Of a stretch of DNA of 64,000 nt, positions 19,342 to 28,855 are shown in pieces. A model generated the notes under the pieces. That model did not search any database. It was not told where the DNA came from and saw nothing but the letters and a program-made list of their open reading frames with translations. Location of the stretch: contig NZ_CP092074.1 of NCBI RefSeq assembly GCF_024138715.1, positions 2,914,001 to 2,978,000 on the forward strand, read 5' to 3'. The position numbers and the translations under genes are program-made. This DNA is from Emticicia sp. 21SJ11W-3. GTDB taxonomy: Bacteria > Bacteroidota > Bacteroidia > Cytophagales > Spirosomataceae. Positions within the stretch are counted from its first letter, which is position 1. Each line of letters starts with the position of its first letter.

Positions 19342-19360
19342 GGCGGCCCGTAAGGCCGCC
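19342..19360. terminator. perfect 7-bp GC hairpin upstream of the DinB-like gene
   Basis: GGCGGCC (19342-19348) and GGCCGCC (19354-19360) pair around a 5-nt loop, between the glycosylase gene stop (19426) and the DinB-like start (19235). No T-run follows directly, so the terminator role is tentative. Confidence 0.35.
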
Positions 19361-19425
19361 CGTGCAGATCGCGTAAAGGTTGCTGCAATGCAGCGGCGGA
19401 CTCAATCAAAAAATCGTGAAGGTTA

Positions 19426-19977
19426 TTAAACAGCCTTGTGCCAGAGTGGTTGGTGGGCTAAAACTTTATGGTATATGTGGCAGTTGGTATCGTGCGCGCC
19501 GGGCAGATAGCCAATGCTCATCAGAAATTCGTTTACAATTTCTCCGCCTGTAAAGCGGAAAGTTTTCTTAAACAATTTCACCCATTCGTCTTTGGTACGT
19601 GGGTGGTGGGCTTCCAGCCATTTTTCAAACGACCCATGCGACGCCTGCAAACCTTGTATGGTACGGGCGTTTTCAATGGCGGCGTTAATTTTCAGTCGGT
19701 TTCTGATAATGCCCGCATCGGCCATCAGGCGTTCGCGGTCGGCCTCGGTATAATTGGCTACTTTACTGATATTGAAGTTATCGTAGGCCGCTCGGAACGA
19801 CTCTTCCTTGCGAAGGATGGTTTCCCAACTTAAGCCAGCCTGGTTGATTTCCATCAGCAATCGCCCGAAAAGCTCGTTATCGTCATGTATCGGAAAACCA
19901 TAATGGTTATCATGATAGTTTTTATGAAGCGCCTGTTGCGCGCCCGTCATGCGGTCAATGTAAAAGCAATACGACAT
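19426..19977 (-). CDS. tag: DNA-3-methyladenine glycosylase I
   Basis: This protein of about 183 residues starts at MSYCFYIDR; an in-frame ATG 24 bp upstream is less likely. It removes 3-methyladenine from alkylated DNA as the first step of base excision repair. Family marks are the N-terminal Cys, HDDNELFGRLLMEINQAGLSW, ILRKEESFRAAYDNFN and the C-terminal HDTNCHIY. The Cys, two His and Cys of the Tag zinc snap are therefore present. A conserved Glu in the LLMEINQAGLSW stretch lies in the base-binding pocket in relatives. It is a single gene with a short leader and is cytoplasmic. Confidence 0.92.
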   Translation of the reverse strand: MSYCFYIDRMTGAQQALHKNYHDNHYGFPIHDDNELFGRLLMEINQAGLSWETILRKEESFRAAYDNFNISKVANYTEADRERLMADAGIIRNRLKINAAIENARTIQGLQASHGSFEKWLEAHHPRTKDEWVKLFKKTFRFTGGEIVNEFLMSIGYLPGAHDTNCHIYHKVLAHQPLWHKAV

Positions 19978-20116
19978 CAGGCTGATTGTTTGATACAGCA
20001 AAGATAAAATGCAAACTACACAGGGTAGCTACACAAAATGAAGAGTTTCAATTGAAAGCGGTTTTCAGGAGGAATTAATCTGGTTTTGTTACTGATGCAG
20101 CGCAATTTAAATGGCC

Positions 20117-20680
20117 TCATACTTTTAACAAGCCGCGGAAACCTCTGGCAGCGTAGTAAGAGTCAGCGCCGTTATGGTAGGTCCAGACATGATTATACCG
20201 GCTGTCGCCAAAGATAGCCCCGCCGTGCTTTCTAACCGCATCGGGGGTAAGCAGCCAGCTTGAAGTTTTGGTATCAAATTTACCAAGGGTTTGCAAATGG
20301 CGATACTGTTCTTCATTCAATAATTCAATGCCCATTTCCTCAGCCATATTTATGGCACTGTTGGCGGGTTTATACTCCTTTCTGGCATTTAATGCCTGGT
20401 GGTCGTAGCAGATACTCCGGCGGCCTTTCGGGCTTTCAGCCGAACAATCGCAGAAAATATATGCGTCGGTATTGGCGTCGTAACCAATAACATCAGGCTC
20501 GCCTCCGGTTATTTCCATTTCGTTTAACGACCACAATTTGTCAGCATCAACCTCCAGCTTCGCCCTTACAAGCTCCCACCCTATTGCTTCATGCCGATTC
20601 TTATTTTTTTCAAAACGGGTTTGCAGAGTTTTGAGCAGTTCGGTGCGTACTTCGGTGGGGAGTTCCTTTTTATTGCTCAT
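20117..20680 (-). CDS. DUF4256-domain protein
   Basis: This 187-residue protein matches DUF4256 end to end as I remember it from Bacillus and Bacteroidota. Characteristic stretches are ELLKTLQTRFEKNKNRHE, LWSLNEMEITGGEPDVIGYD, IFCDCSAESPKGRRSICYD, FDTKTSSWLLTP and YHNGADSYYAARGFRG. Function is unknown. The many conserved polar and Cys/Asp positions suggest an enzyme, possibly nuclease- or ligand-binding in fold, but this is a guess. It is cytoplasmic with no signal peptide, and lies just downstream of the RES toxin gene with a 32-bp gap on the same strand. Confidence 0.82.
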   Translation of the reverse strand: MSNKKELPTEVRTELLKTLQTRFEKNKNRHEAIGWELVRAKLEVDADKLWSLNEMEITGGEPDVIGYDANTDAYIFCDCSAESPKGRRSICYDHQALNARKEYKPANSAINMAEEMGIELLNEEQYRHLQTLGKFDTKTSSWLLTPDAVRKHGGAIFGDSRYNHVWTYHNGADSYYAARGFRGLLKV

Positions 20681-20711
20681 GGGTTTTGTTGATTAAAGGT
20701 TGGATGGTAGT

Positions 20712-21170
20712 TTACTTCAAAAGCCTCCTATCAAATGGAAATTTCTCAATTTTGCTTATCTCAATTCGATTAAAATCTTTATGATTAGGATTGATGAGCA
20801 GGTTAAAATCTCCTTGTGTAACGGCAGAGGGGATTCGTAAAACACAATACTGGTTGTCAAATACAAACTCATCGCCGAATTTCTGAGTAGATACCGGATG
20901 CGGAAAGTCTTTCCAGTTAGCCGGTAGTGCTGCCTCTGCCATATCTTTTATGGCTATATCATCCGGAATGTCGATACTTATCATCACATAATCGTCCGGC
21001 AGCGTAGCCCATGTAAAATGCACTGCCACTTCGGCCATTGCCAACGAACGGTTGGCTGCGGTGTAAATCAACTCTACTCCTGCTGAATTCCACCTCGCCC
21101 CTTTCATGGCTGCCCCTTTGCCCGACAACGGACTGGCATATTTCTCGCGTGAAAGTCGGTAAACTTCCAT
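20712..21170 (-). CDS. RES-domain toxin
   Basis: This protein of about 152 residues starts at MEVYRLSREKYASPLSGKGA, one base after the antitoxin stop codon (TAAC-ATG). RES toxins degrade NAD+. The three name-giving positions are visible: Arg in GARWNSAG, the following Tyr in IYTAAN and Glu in AMAEVAVH; a Ser in the C-terminal third completes the pocket in relatives. The C-terminal VTQGDFNLLINPNHKDFNRI is the normal end of the domain. It forms a type II toxin-antitoxin operon with the Xre-type gene upstream. It could be a plasmid- or prophage-derived stability module or a defence gene. Confidence 0.9.
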   Translation of the reverse strand: MEVYRLSREKYASPLSGKGAAMKGARWNSAGVELIYTAANRSLAMAEVAVHFTWATLPDDYVMISIDIPDDIAIKDMAEAALPANWKDFPHPVSTQKFGDEFVFDNQYCVLRIPSAVTQGDFNLLINPNHKDFNRIEISKIEKFPFDRRLLK

Positions 21171-21171
21171 G

Positions 21172-21657
21172 TTACACCAAAATACCGTAATTAATACGCA
21201 CCAGCTCACTTATCACCAATTCTTTGCCATAAGAATCGCGCAGTAATTCAATCGGCTTCTGGCTTCCAAGGGCATAATTGGGGGTATTGAGCCATAGACG
21301 CAACTTATCCATATTACCGAAAACATCCAGCCCTACCTTTGTAACTTCAGCCAGTTCAATGATTTTCTCAGAATGTATTGGCTTGAAATGGTGATTGGTA
21401 GATGTTTTGTATCTCTGCAAAGACTTGGTAGAAATATCAAGAAAACCTGCCCAGTCAGTTTCTGAAAAAGGTGTATAGTCCTGAATCAATCCGAAAAGTG
21501 AATAAGGAATACCTGCCCTTATGACCGCAATGATAAGCATTTTGTTGGCAAGGAAATCCTCATAGGTAACTGATTTAGTATCAATACGAGCGTGTTTCAG
21601 AAATGAAGTAATTTCTTTGCTGAGCTTAATTTCTATATTTGATTTTGCGGTTGTCAT
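21172..21657 (-). CDS. Xre/MbcA/ParS-type antitoxin of the RES system
   Basis: This protein of about 161 residues starts at MTTAKSNIEIKLSKE. Upstream in-frame ATGs (21675, 21723) are rejected because that stretch is the operator palindrome 21667-21705. The N-terminal two thirds form a helical Xre-like DNA-binding part (ETDWAGFLDISTKSLQRYK). The C-terminus is the toxin-binding domain with the usual GSQKPIELLRDSYGKELV and RINYG ending. It should neutralise the RES toxin by capping its active site and repress its own promoter. The tail Gly-Ile-Leu-Val fits the segment that enters the toxin pocket. Confidence 0.9.
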   Translation of the reverse strand: MTTAKSNIEIKLSKEITSFLKHARIDTKSVTYEDFLANKMLIIAVIRAGIPYSLFGLIQDYTPFSETDWAGFLDISTKSLQRYKTSTNHHFKPIHSEKIIELAEVTKVGLDVFGNMDKLRLWLNTPNYALGSQKPIELLRDSYGKELVISELVRINYGILV

Positions 21658-21666
21658 GGTTTTACA

Positions 21667-21705
21667 TTCAGACATTTGTCTGTAAATATACGACAAATGT
21701 CTGAA
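21667..21705 (-). promoter_or_regulatory. perfect 14-bp inverted repeat, antitoxin operator
   Basis: TTCAGACATTTGTC (21667-21680) and GACAAATGTCTGAA (21692-21705) are perfectly complementary around an 11-bp spacer. Each arm also contains a smaller quasi-palindrome (GACATTTGTC type), so two antitoxin dimers could bind. It lies 10 bp before the antitoxin start codon. Confidence 0.7.
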
Positions 21706-21722
21706 CACGCAAATTATATACA

Positions 21723-22127
21723 CTATTTCTGCAAATCAATTACTTTTCTGCTGGCAGGTCTGAAATACCATGAGGTTACCGTAAGCACAACCAGTAGTAT
21801 TGGCCCAAAGAAAGCCTCAAAGGTGGTGTCGCCCACGGCCAGGTGCGAAAACAGCGCGCCTGACATGGTTACAAAGAATCCGGCATAGGCCCATTCTTTC
21901 ACTACCGGGAATTTCGGCACGAGTACTGCCAACACACCGAGCAATTTCCAGACACCAATAATGGTAAGGAAGTACTCAGGGTACCCCAGATGGTTGAAAA
22001 GGTCTACCTCTTCTTTCAGGTGTATGAGCTGCACCACGCCGCTTGATACCATACCCAGTGATAGCCAGATGGTGGCTATCCAATAGATAATTTTGTTTCT
22101 TTTGGCTGCTTTTACGGTTGTTTCCAT
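21723..22127 (-). CDS. DoxX-family membrane protein
   Basis: This 134-residue protein has four hydrophobic segments (about 15-33, 50-70, 78-97 and 103-123). The DoxX-type pattern includes VSSGVVQLIHLKEEVDLFNHLGYPEYFLTI and WKLLGVLAVLVPKFPVVKEWAYAGFFVTM. DoxX-like proteins are small quinone- or redox-linked membrane proteins of poorly known role. It is the fourth gene on the same strand after an ArsR regulator, an SRPBCC protein and a YdeI-type protein, a set that recurs in soil Bacteroidota. A 140-bp gap separates it from the YdeI gene, so it may have its own promoter. Confidence 0.85.
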   Translation of the reverse strand: METTVKAAKRNKIIYWIATIWLSLGMVSSGVVQLIHLKEEVDLFNHLGYPEYFLTIIGVWKLLGVLAVLVPKFPVVKEWAYAGFFVTMSGALFSHLAVGDTTFEAFFGPILLVVLTVTSWYFRPASRKVIDLQK

Positions 22128-22266
22128 TGTTCTAGCGTTTATATAAGTAATGAATGCTAGGTAAATTAGGATGTCTTTTTAGTAACAGCGAATGAATTCG
22201 CTGGCTATCAAAACAAAGGAGCATTTGTTATGTATTGTCGACTAAAGTCGGCAGTTCTAACTACAA

Positions 22267-22860
22267 TCAATCCTCCAACCCCTTCCCTTCCAGTATCTTC
22301 GGTATGAATTTTTCTACCCTTGCCAGGCGGGTTGATGCCTGCTTGGCCTGCCCGAAATGAAACAGATAGGCCTTTTGTCGGCCGGGTGTCAGGGCTTCAA
22401 AGGCGGTTTTCAGGGCAGGGTTTGTATTCAGTTTTTTCTGAAACTCATCGGGTATGGTATAATCAGCTGTTTTTTTCAGGCTAACTTTCAATCCTGCCTT
22501 TTCAATTTCAATGGCCTCAAAAATATGCGCTCTGATAACCACCTTGTACGCTGTTATTTCGCCTACATTAACAAACCGCATTTGCCGTGCCGACTGCACG
22601 TTTGCTGTCTGCTGAATCAACAGGCCGTCGGCATTGCCCATCAGAGCGCCTTTAAAAAACAGTAGTGCGCAATAGTCTTTAAAGCCGTGTATCAGCACCA
22701 CATTATTGCCCTGATGCGTGTAACAGGGGCAGCCCCATTTCAATTCTTCTGCCAGCCCGCAGCCAAGGGCAAGACTACGCAGTTGCGCATACGCTGCCTT
22801 CCATTGGGTGGCTTTGCTGAAGAAAAAATCAACTTTCGGGTTTAGGTTACCTGCTTCCAT
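22267..22860 (-). CDS. YdeI-type DUF1801 / OmpD-associated-like protein
   Basis: This 197-residue cytoplasmic protein has an N-terminal DUF1801 fold (AEELKWGCPCYTHQGNNVVL, HGFKDYCALLFFKG). Its C-terminal bacteriocin-protection YdeI segment (about 130-197) includes DYTIPDEFQKKLNTNPALKTAFEALTPGRQ and the usual YLFHFGQAKQASTRLARVEK. The molecular function is not established. Its start overlaps the end of the SRPBCC gene by 14 bp, so the two are co-translated in the ArsR-headed operon. Confidence 0.85.
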   Translation of the reverse strand: MEAGNLNPKVDFFFSKATQWKAAYAQLRSLALGCGLAEELKWGCPCYTHQGNNVVLIHGFKDYCALLFFKGALMGNADGLLIQQTANVQSARQMRFVNVGEITAYKVVIRAHIFEAIEIEKAGLKVSLKKTADYTIPDEFQKKLNTNPALKTAFEALTPGRQKAYLFHFGQAKQASTRLARVEKFIPKILEGKGLED

Positions 22861-23329
22861 CGGTTTTTTGTTGATTCATGATTTCCTGCAAGCGGCCGTG
22901 CGCCATATTCAGCCCGAACTCAAACGGCATTTTCAGTTGCAGGTCGCGCAATTCAACCGACCTGTAAATGATGTGCATGCTAAAAAGGCTGGTGGTATCG
23001 GTCAGTTTTTTAAAATCCAGAAACTCAAGCGTTACATCAAAGGCGGCGTTATCCATCTGGAACGTGCGCACTATCCGTTGGTTGGGTTCAAAGGCATGAA
23101 TAGTGCCATGCGCCTGAAACAGAATATTACCGGCGGCATCGGTAGTTCTGAAATGCCAGCCGCCATACTTGTGGTTATCCAGTTTCAGAACTTTATTGCC
23201 CATCCATTGTTCCACAATTTCGGGTTCGGTATAGGCCTTAAATAGCAGGTCTACCGGCAAATCAAATTCCCGGGTGATCACAATCTCCTGCCTGCCTGCT
23301 TCGGCACTCACTTTGGTTTTACGTTCCAT
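22847..23329 (-). CDS. SRPBCC / AHSA1-type ligand-binding protein
   Basis: This 160-residue protein has the helix-grip fold of the START/Bet v1 superfamily, in the activator of Hsp90 ATPase-like group: ITREFDLPVDLLFKAYTEPE, VEQWMG, the central GGWHFRTTDAAGNIL and the C-terminal helix GLNMAHGRLQEIMNQ. Such proteins bind hydrophobic small molecules. They are very often encoded right after an ArsR regulator, as here, where the start codon overlaps the ArsR stop. The ligand is unknown. No enzymatic residues can be named. Confidence 0.87.
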   Translation of the reverse strand: MERKTKVSAEAGRQEIVITREFDLPVDLLFKAYTEPEIVEQWMGNKVLKLDNHKYGGWHFRTTDAAGNILFQAHGTIHAFEPNQRIVRTFQMDNAAFDVTLEFLDFKKLTDTTSLFSMHIIYRSVELRDLQLKMPFEFGLNMAHGRLQEIMNQQKTDGSR

Positions 23330-23658
23330 CAGGTATTATTTTTAGCTTGATACTGTTTCAGAATGGCCTCCAGTTTATTAAACCTTTCGTCCCATATCTG
23401 GCGGAAAGGTTCTATAAAGTCGGCAATCTCTTTCATTTTCTCCAGGTTAATTGAGTAATAAATCTCCCGTCCGCTTTGTTCCTGCGCCAGTAGCTCGCAT
23501 TCAGTCAGTATCTGCAAGTGCTTCGAAACGGTTGGTCTGGCGGTATCAAAATTAGAGGCAATGGCCCCGGCTGTCATGGCTTGTGTGGCTACCAGAAGCA
23601 GTATGGTACGTCTGGTGGGGTCGGCTATGGCCTGAAAAACATCTCTTCTTAAATTCAT
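23329..23658 (-). CDS. ArsR-family regulator of the SRPBCC operon
   Basis: This 109-residue winged-helix repressor has [20 protein letters not shown], the [22 protein letters not shown] and the wing [10 protein letters not shown]. The ELCVCDL-type metal-binding cysteines of arsenic sensors are absent, so it is probably not a metal sensor. Members of this subgroup control adjacent SRPBCC genes. It overlaps the SRPBCC start by one base. Two copies of a 19-bp sequence with internal dyad symmetry lie between 2 and 46 bp before its ATG and are the likely autoregulatory operators. Confidence 0.9.
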   Translation of the reverse strand: MNLRRDVFQAIADPTRRTILLLVATQAMTAGAIASNFDTARPTVSKHLQILTECELLAQEQSGREIYYSINLEKMKEIADFIEPFRQIWDERFNKLEAILKQYQAKNNT

Positions 23659-23659
23659 T

Positions 23660-23704
23660 GCGTAGCTATTTGGCTACAAATATATGCGTAGCTATTTGGC
23701 TACA
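23660..23704 (-). promoter_or_regulatory. tandem ArsR operators
   Basis: GCGTAGCTATTTGGCTACA occurs twice without mismatch, at 23660-23678 and 23686-23704, 26 bp apart. Each contains the dyad GTAGC-N6-GCTAC. The first lies 2 bp upstream of the ArsR start codon, so binding would block transcription or early elongation. Confidence 0.65.
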
Positions 23705-23962
23705 CAAATTTTGGCGGCTTTATTTTTTATTCACCGAATTATTCGGTTCCGGTTACATTATCCTATGTTTTATTAGCCTCCAAATACCTCAAAGGCATTA
23801 CCACGCAACGAATCTGCTCTTCTGATAAACAAAATTTAATACATTATTGTATTGACTTAACTCCCTGACGCTTAACTTTATAACAGCAACTCAGAACATA
23901 ACGGTACATCAATTCAATTAATCAACATAGACAAAATCTATAAAACCATAGATTTATTCGAT

Positions 23963-23993
23963 TTTGATTATTATACACAACCCCATACCTTTA
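23963..23993 (+). promoter_or_regulatory. probable katG promoter
   Basis: TTTG (23963-23966), a 19-bp spacer and TACCTTTA (23986-23993) match the Bacteroidota -33/-7 pattern with one mismatch in the -7 box, about 60 bp before the katG ATG. The remaining 250 bp back to the ArsR operators shows no other recognisable element. Confidence 0.5.
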
Positions 23994-24009
23994 CAGCATC
24001 AAAAATTGA

Positions 24010-26319
<2,310 letters not shown>

Positions 26320-26342
26320 TAATAGTGGTTTTTGGAGAAACG

Positions 26343-26370
26343 AAAAGCAGCCTGATGGGCTGCTTTTTTT
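26343..26370 (+). terminator. rho-independent terminator after katG
   Basis: AAAAGCAGCC (26343-26352) pairs with GGCTGCTTTT across a short loop, followed by a T-run. Read on the other strand it also gives a stem plus four T, so it may end rdrB transcripts too. It is followed by an uninterrupted run of 11 G (26374-26384). Confidence 0.85.
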
Positions 26371-26434
26371 TGTGGGGGGGGGGGAATCAAATATTCCAAG
26401 CACAATATCTATAAATCGCTTTTTCCATAACACA

Positions 26435-28855
26435 TTAAGAAAATGATTTTTCAATATCAAATCGATAAATTCCTGCACTTTCTTCAAGTCTTTTAATTAC
26501 ATCCATTACATCATCGTGTGGCATCTGGTGTATATGGTGGAGTGATGAATAAATATTGGCATATTCATTGTAGATATTGGTTGAAAAAATTCCGGTATCA
26601 TCTGTACCTACCACTATGGATGGTATATTCTTTCCCTCCTTTTTCCACCTTATCCAGTTAATTAAATGATAAGTACTAAAATCTCTATGGTAGCCAATTC
26701 TTACATTACTTGTAGGAAGTGTCTCAATTACAATCTCTCTTAAACTCATGAACTTTAGCACTTCAATCTGAAGGATTTCTAATTGAGTTTCATTGAGAAT
26801 AGAAAAAGGATTAATATCAATAATCTCATCATAATTCTGTCTTATCGTTTCAGTATGGTAATTTAGGTAAACCTCTAGGGCATGATCAGGATTACTGTGT
26901 CCGTATTTTTTTCTAAATCCCTTATCTATTGCGAATTCCCATTCTTCTTCATCAAATACGAGACTTAATCTTGCATCCTTGCGTTTCTCTGATGATACAT
27001 GTATAGGGCAGCACTGTCTCATTAACCAGGCTTTTTCTAAAACTTTAATAGGATACCGGGTTTTATATATTTCAAAACTCAGGTTTTCTACTTCATTAAT
27101 TATATAAGGCAAAACTTGCTGTAAAGAGTCTATACTAAATTGAAGAATCAAGTGATAGCAAAAAATCAGATTATCCAGGTGAATCCCCTTTTTTATTTTA
27201 AACTTATTACCAACCGCTTTTGCCCAAAGTTTAACAGAAACGCCTGTGGCGGTTGCATGCCCTATCCTGTCAGACTTTCTCAAATCACAAAAATTGATTG
27301 CTTCATAAATAGCTCGTAGTCCATCCAGAATATGGTAGAAATCTTCTCCGGCATGATACGTAAAATGTCGTATGCCAGCACGACGCATCATTCTGTATAC
27401 CGGGGCAAAAACCTCCGGAGGCGCATCAAACTCATTAGAAGCTGCATCAATGCCAGCAATTCTATATTTATACTTATGTTGATTCTTTTTTAAAAAAGTG
27501 ATTACTTTTCCTATCACAAACAAGTCGTGCCTTAAAGAACGATGTCTAACTGTCTTACTTTTGTTTTTTTCAGGCTGTTTAATGAAATGCGCAACAAGAG
27601 TTAATTCAGGCAATGGCAAATTATTACCGATACTTTTACTTTTTATTTTAAAGTCAGCAATTAGCTTTTTCCAGCCAGAATCTATATTGTCAAATAGGCT
27701 TATCATCTCAACCTCGGTTTTTTTGGGAGAAAAACGTCCTTCCAAAAACCTGATGTATCTTAAATCATTTCCATTCATCTGATGAAAACGATGAAGGTAA
27801 TCCTTTTCAGGTCCGTCCCGAAACTTATTCTTTGTAAGTTTTTGAAATTGGTCAAATCCGTTCTGATGAACCTGCTGAACTAATAAACGATTAGTTAAAC
27901 CAAGAATCAGTAAATAGAAATGTAGCAAGCCAGCTAATAACTCATTGGGATTACGATAAAGCCTGTCGAGTATTAATATATGCATTAGCATTTCAACAGA
28001 CATTTTGCAAGTACTTTCCGAATCATGCTTAAAAACCAAGGAAGCAAACGGATGTCTGAAACTCCCTTCATAATCAGGGGAATTATTAATAATCTTATGC
28101 AAGATGATATTCTTGTTACCAATGTTCTGGTTGAAAGACGTATTATCTATAAAAAGAAAATCAAAGAAAAACTTACGTAAGTTTCGTGCTATTTTTAAAA
28201 GTCGGTAGTATTTTAATGGCTGAATTGCACCAAACTCCTGCTCTAGCTGCTCCTTAACCATGTTCTCTTTGAAACCCATTTTTAAATGACCATAAGTTTC
28301 CTTAGGGTTAAAAAGAAAATCCTGCCATACCTTGTCTGTTTCAGAGGCCCCGTTGAGATGAACGTGCAAATCATGGAATCCGTGACTTTTGGAAACATAA
28401 TAATTAAGCTGAGACAAATCTGCTCTTGGAATGGAAGTATACCGAGTATTAGGAAGTATATAAGTTTGGAAATAACTATTGATTTCACTTTTAATAAGAT
28501 TAATACTTACTGGTGACTTTTGAAATAAAAAAAGACTTTGCAACCACAATGGAGGGATATAAGTTAGTAATTCCTGCCAGTTGTTTTGCTGCTCAGACTT
28601 TATTCTTACTCTGTTCTGGTTCAGCTCAAGAAACTGACATACCCAAACTGGCATAGTATGAGAAAAAAGTTTTGATAAACTACCAGTTTCAAAAAAAATT
28701 TCTGAAAGCTCAAACTTCAACAAGTGGTCTGGCAAATATGGATTTTGAGCCCTCTTCAACAGAAAAAGGCGTCTGCTTATGTCCTCTATGTTAGCATACT
28801 TGCCATCATCGTATTGACGCAAGGATTCATTATCTGAGAGTAAGAGATGCAGCAT
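26435..28855 (-). CDS. rdrB: RADAR adenosine deaminase RdrB
   Basis: This 806-residue protein has a split adenosine-deaminase-like catalytic domain. All metal and catalytic positions of the ADA fold are present in order: HVH (164-166, in DLHVHLNGA), His501 and Glu504 in YHAGEDF, His533 in RIGHATATG, and Asp752-Asp753 in VVGTDDTGIF. Large helical insertions (about 170-460 and 550-710) explain the length and fit RdrB, which assembles into large cages and deaminates adenosine in RNA or nucleotides during phage infection. Its ATG shares one base with the rdrA stop (TAATG). Low GC sets it apart from neighbours. A housekeeping deaminase is unlikely because of the size and the ATPase partner. Confidence 0.88.
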   Translation of the reverse strand: MLHLLLSDNESLRQYDDGKYANIEDISRRLFLLKRAQNPYLPDHLLKFELSEIFFETGSLSKLFSHTMPVWVCQFLELNQNRVRIKSEQQNNWQELLTYIPPLWLQSLFLFQKSPVSINLIKSEINSYFQTYILPNTRYTSIPRADLSQLNYYVSKSHGFHDLHVHLNGASETDKVWQDFLFNPKETYGHLKMGFKENMVKEQLEQEFGAIQPLKYYRLLKIARNLRKFFFDFLFIDNTSFNQNIGNKNIILHKIINNSPDYEGSFRHPFASLVFKHDSESTCKMSVEMLMHILILDRLYRNPNELLAGLLHFYLLILGLTNRLLVQQVHQNGFDQFQKLTKNKFRDGPEKDYLHRFHQMNGNDLRYIRFLEGRFSPKKTEVEMISLFDNIDSGWKKLIADFKIKSKSIGNNLPLPELTLVAHFIKQPEKNKSKTVRHRSLRHDLFVIGKVITFLKKNQHKYKYRIAGIDAASNEFDAPPEVFAPVYRMMRRAGIRHFTYHAGEDFYHILDGLRAIYEAINFCDLRKSDRIGHATATGVSVKLWAKAVGNKFKIKKGIHLDNLIFCYHLILQFSIDSLQQVLPYIINEVENLSFEIYKTRYPIKVLEKAWLMRQCCPIHVSSEKRKDARLSLVFDEEEWEFAIDKGFRKKYGHSNPDHALEVYLNYHTETIRQNYDEIIDINPFSILNETQLEILQIEVLKFMSLREIVIETLPTSNVRIGYHRDFSTYHLINWIRWKKEGKNIPSIVVGTDDTGIFSTNIYNEYANIYSSLHHIHQMPHDDVMDVIKRLEESAGIYRFDIEKSFS

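Noticed and set aside
19236-19409. N-terminal extension of the DinB-like gene at 18747-19235
   Set aside because: The added 58 residues show no family similarity and overlap a GC hairpin; the frame is open by chance.
21658-21723. Upstream starts of the antitoxin gene
   Set aside because: The added codons are the operator palindrome and its spacer, not protein-like sequence.
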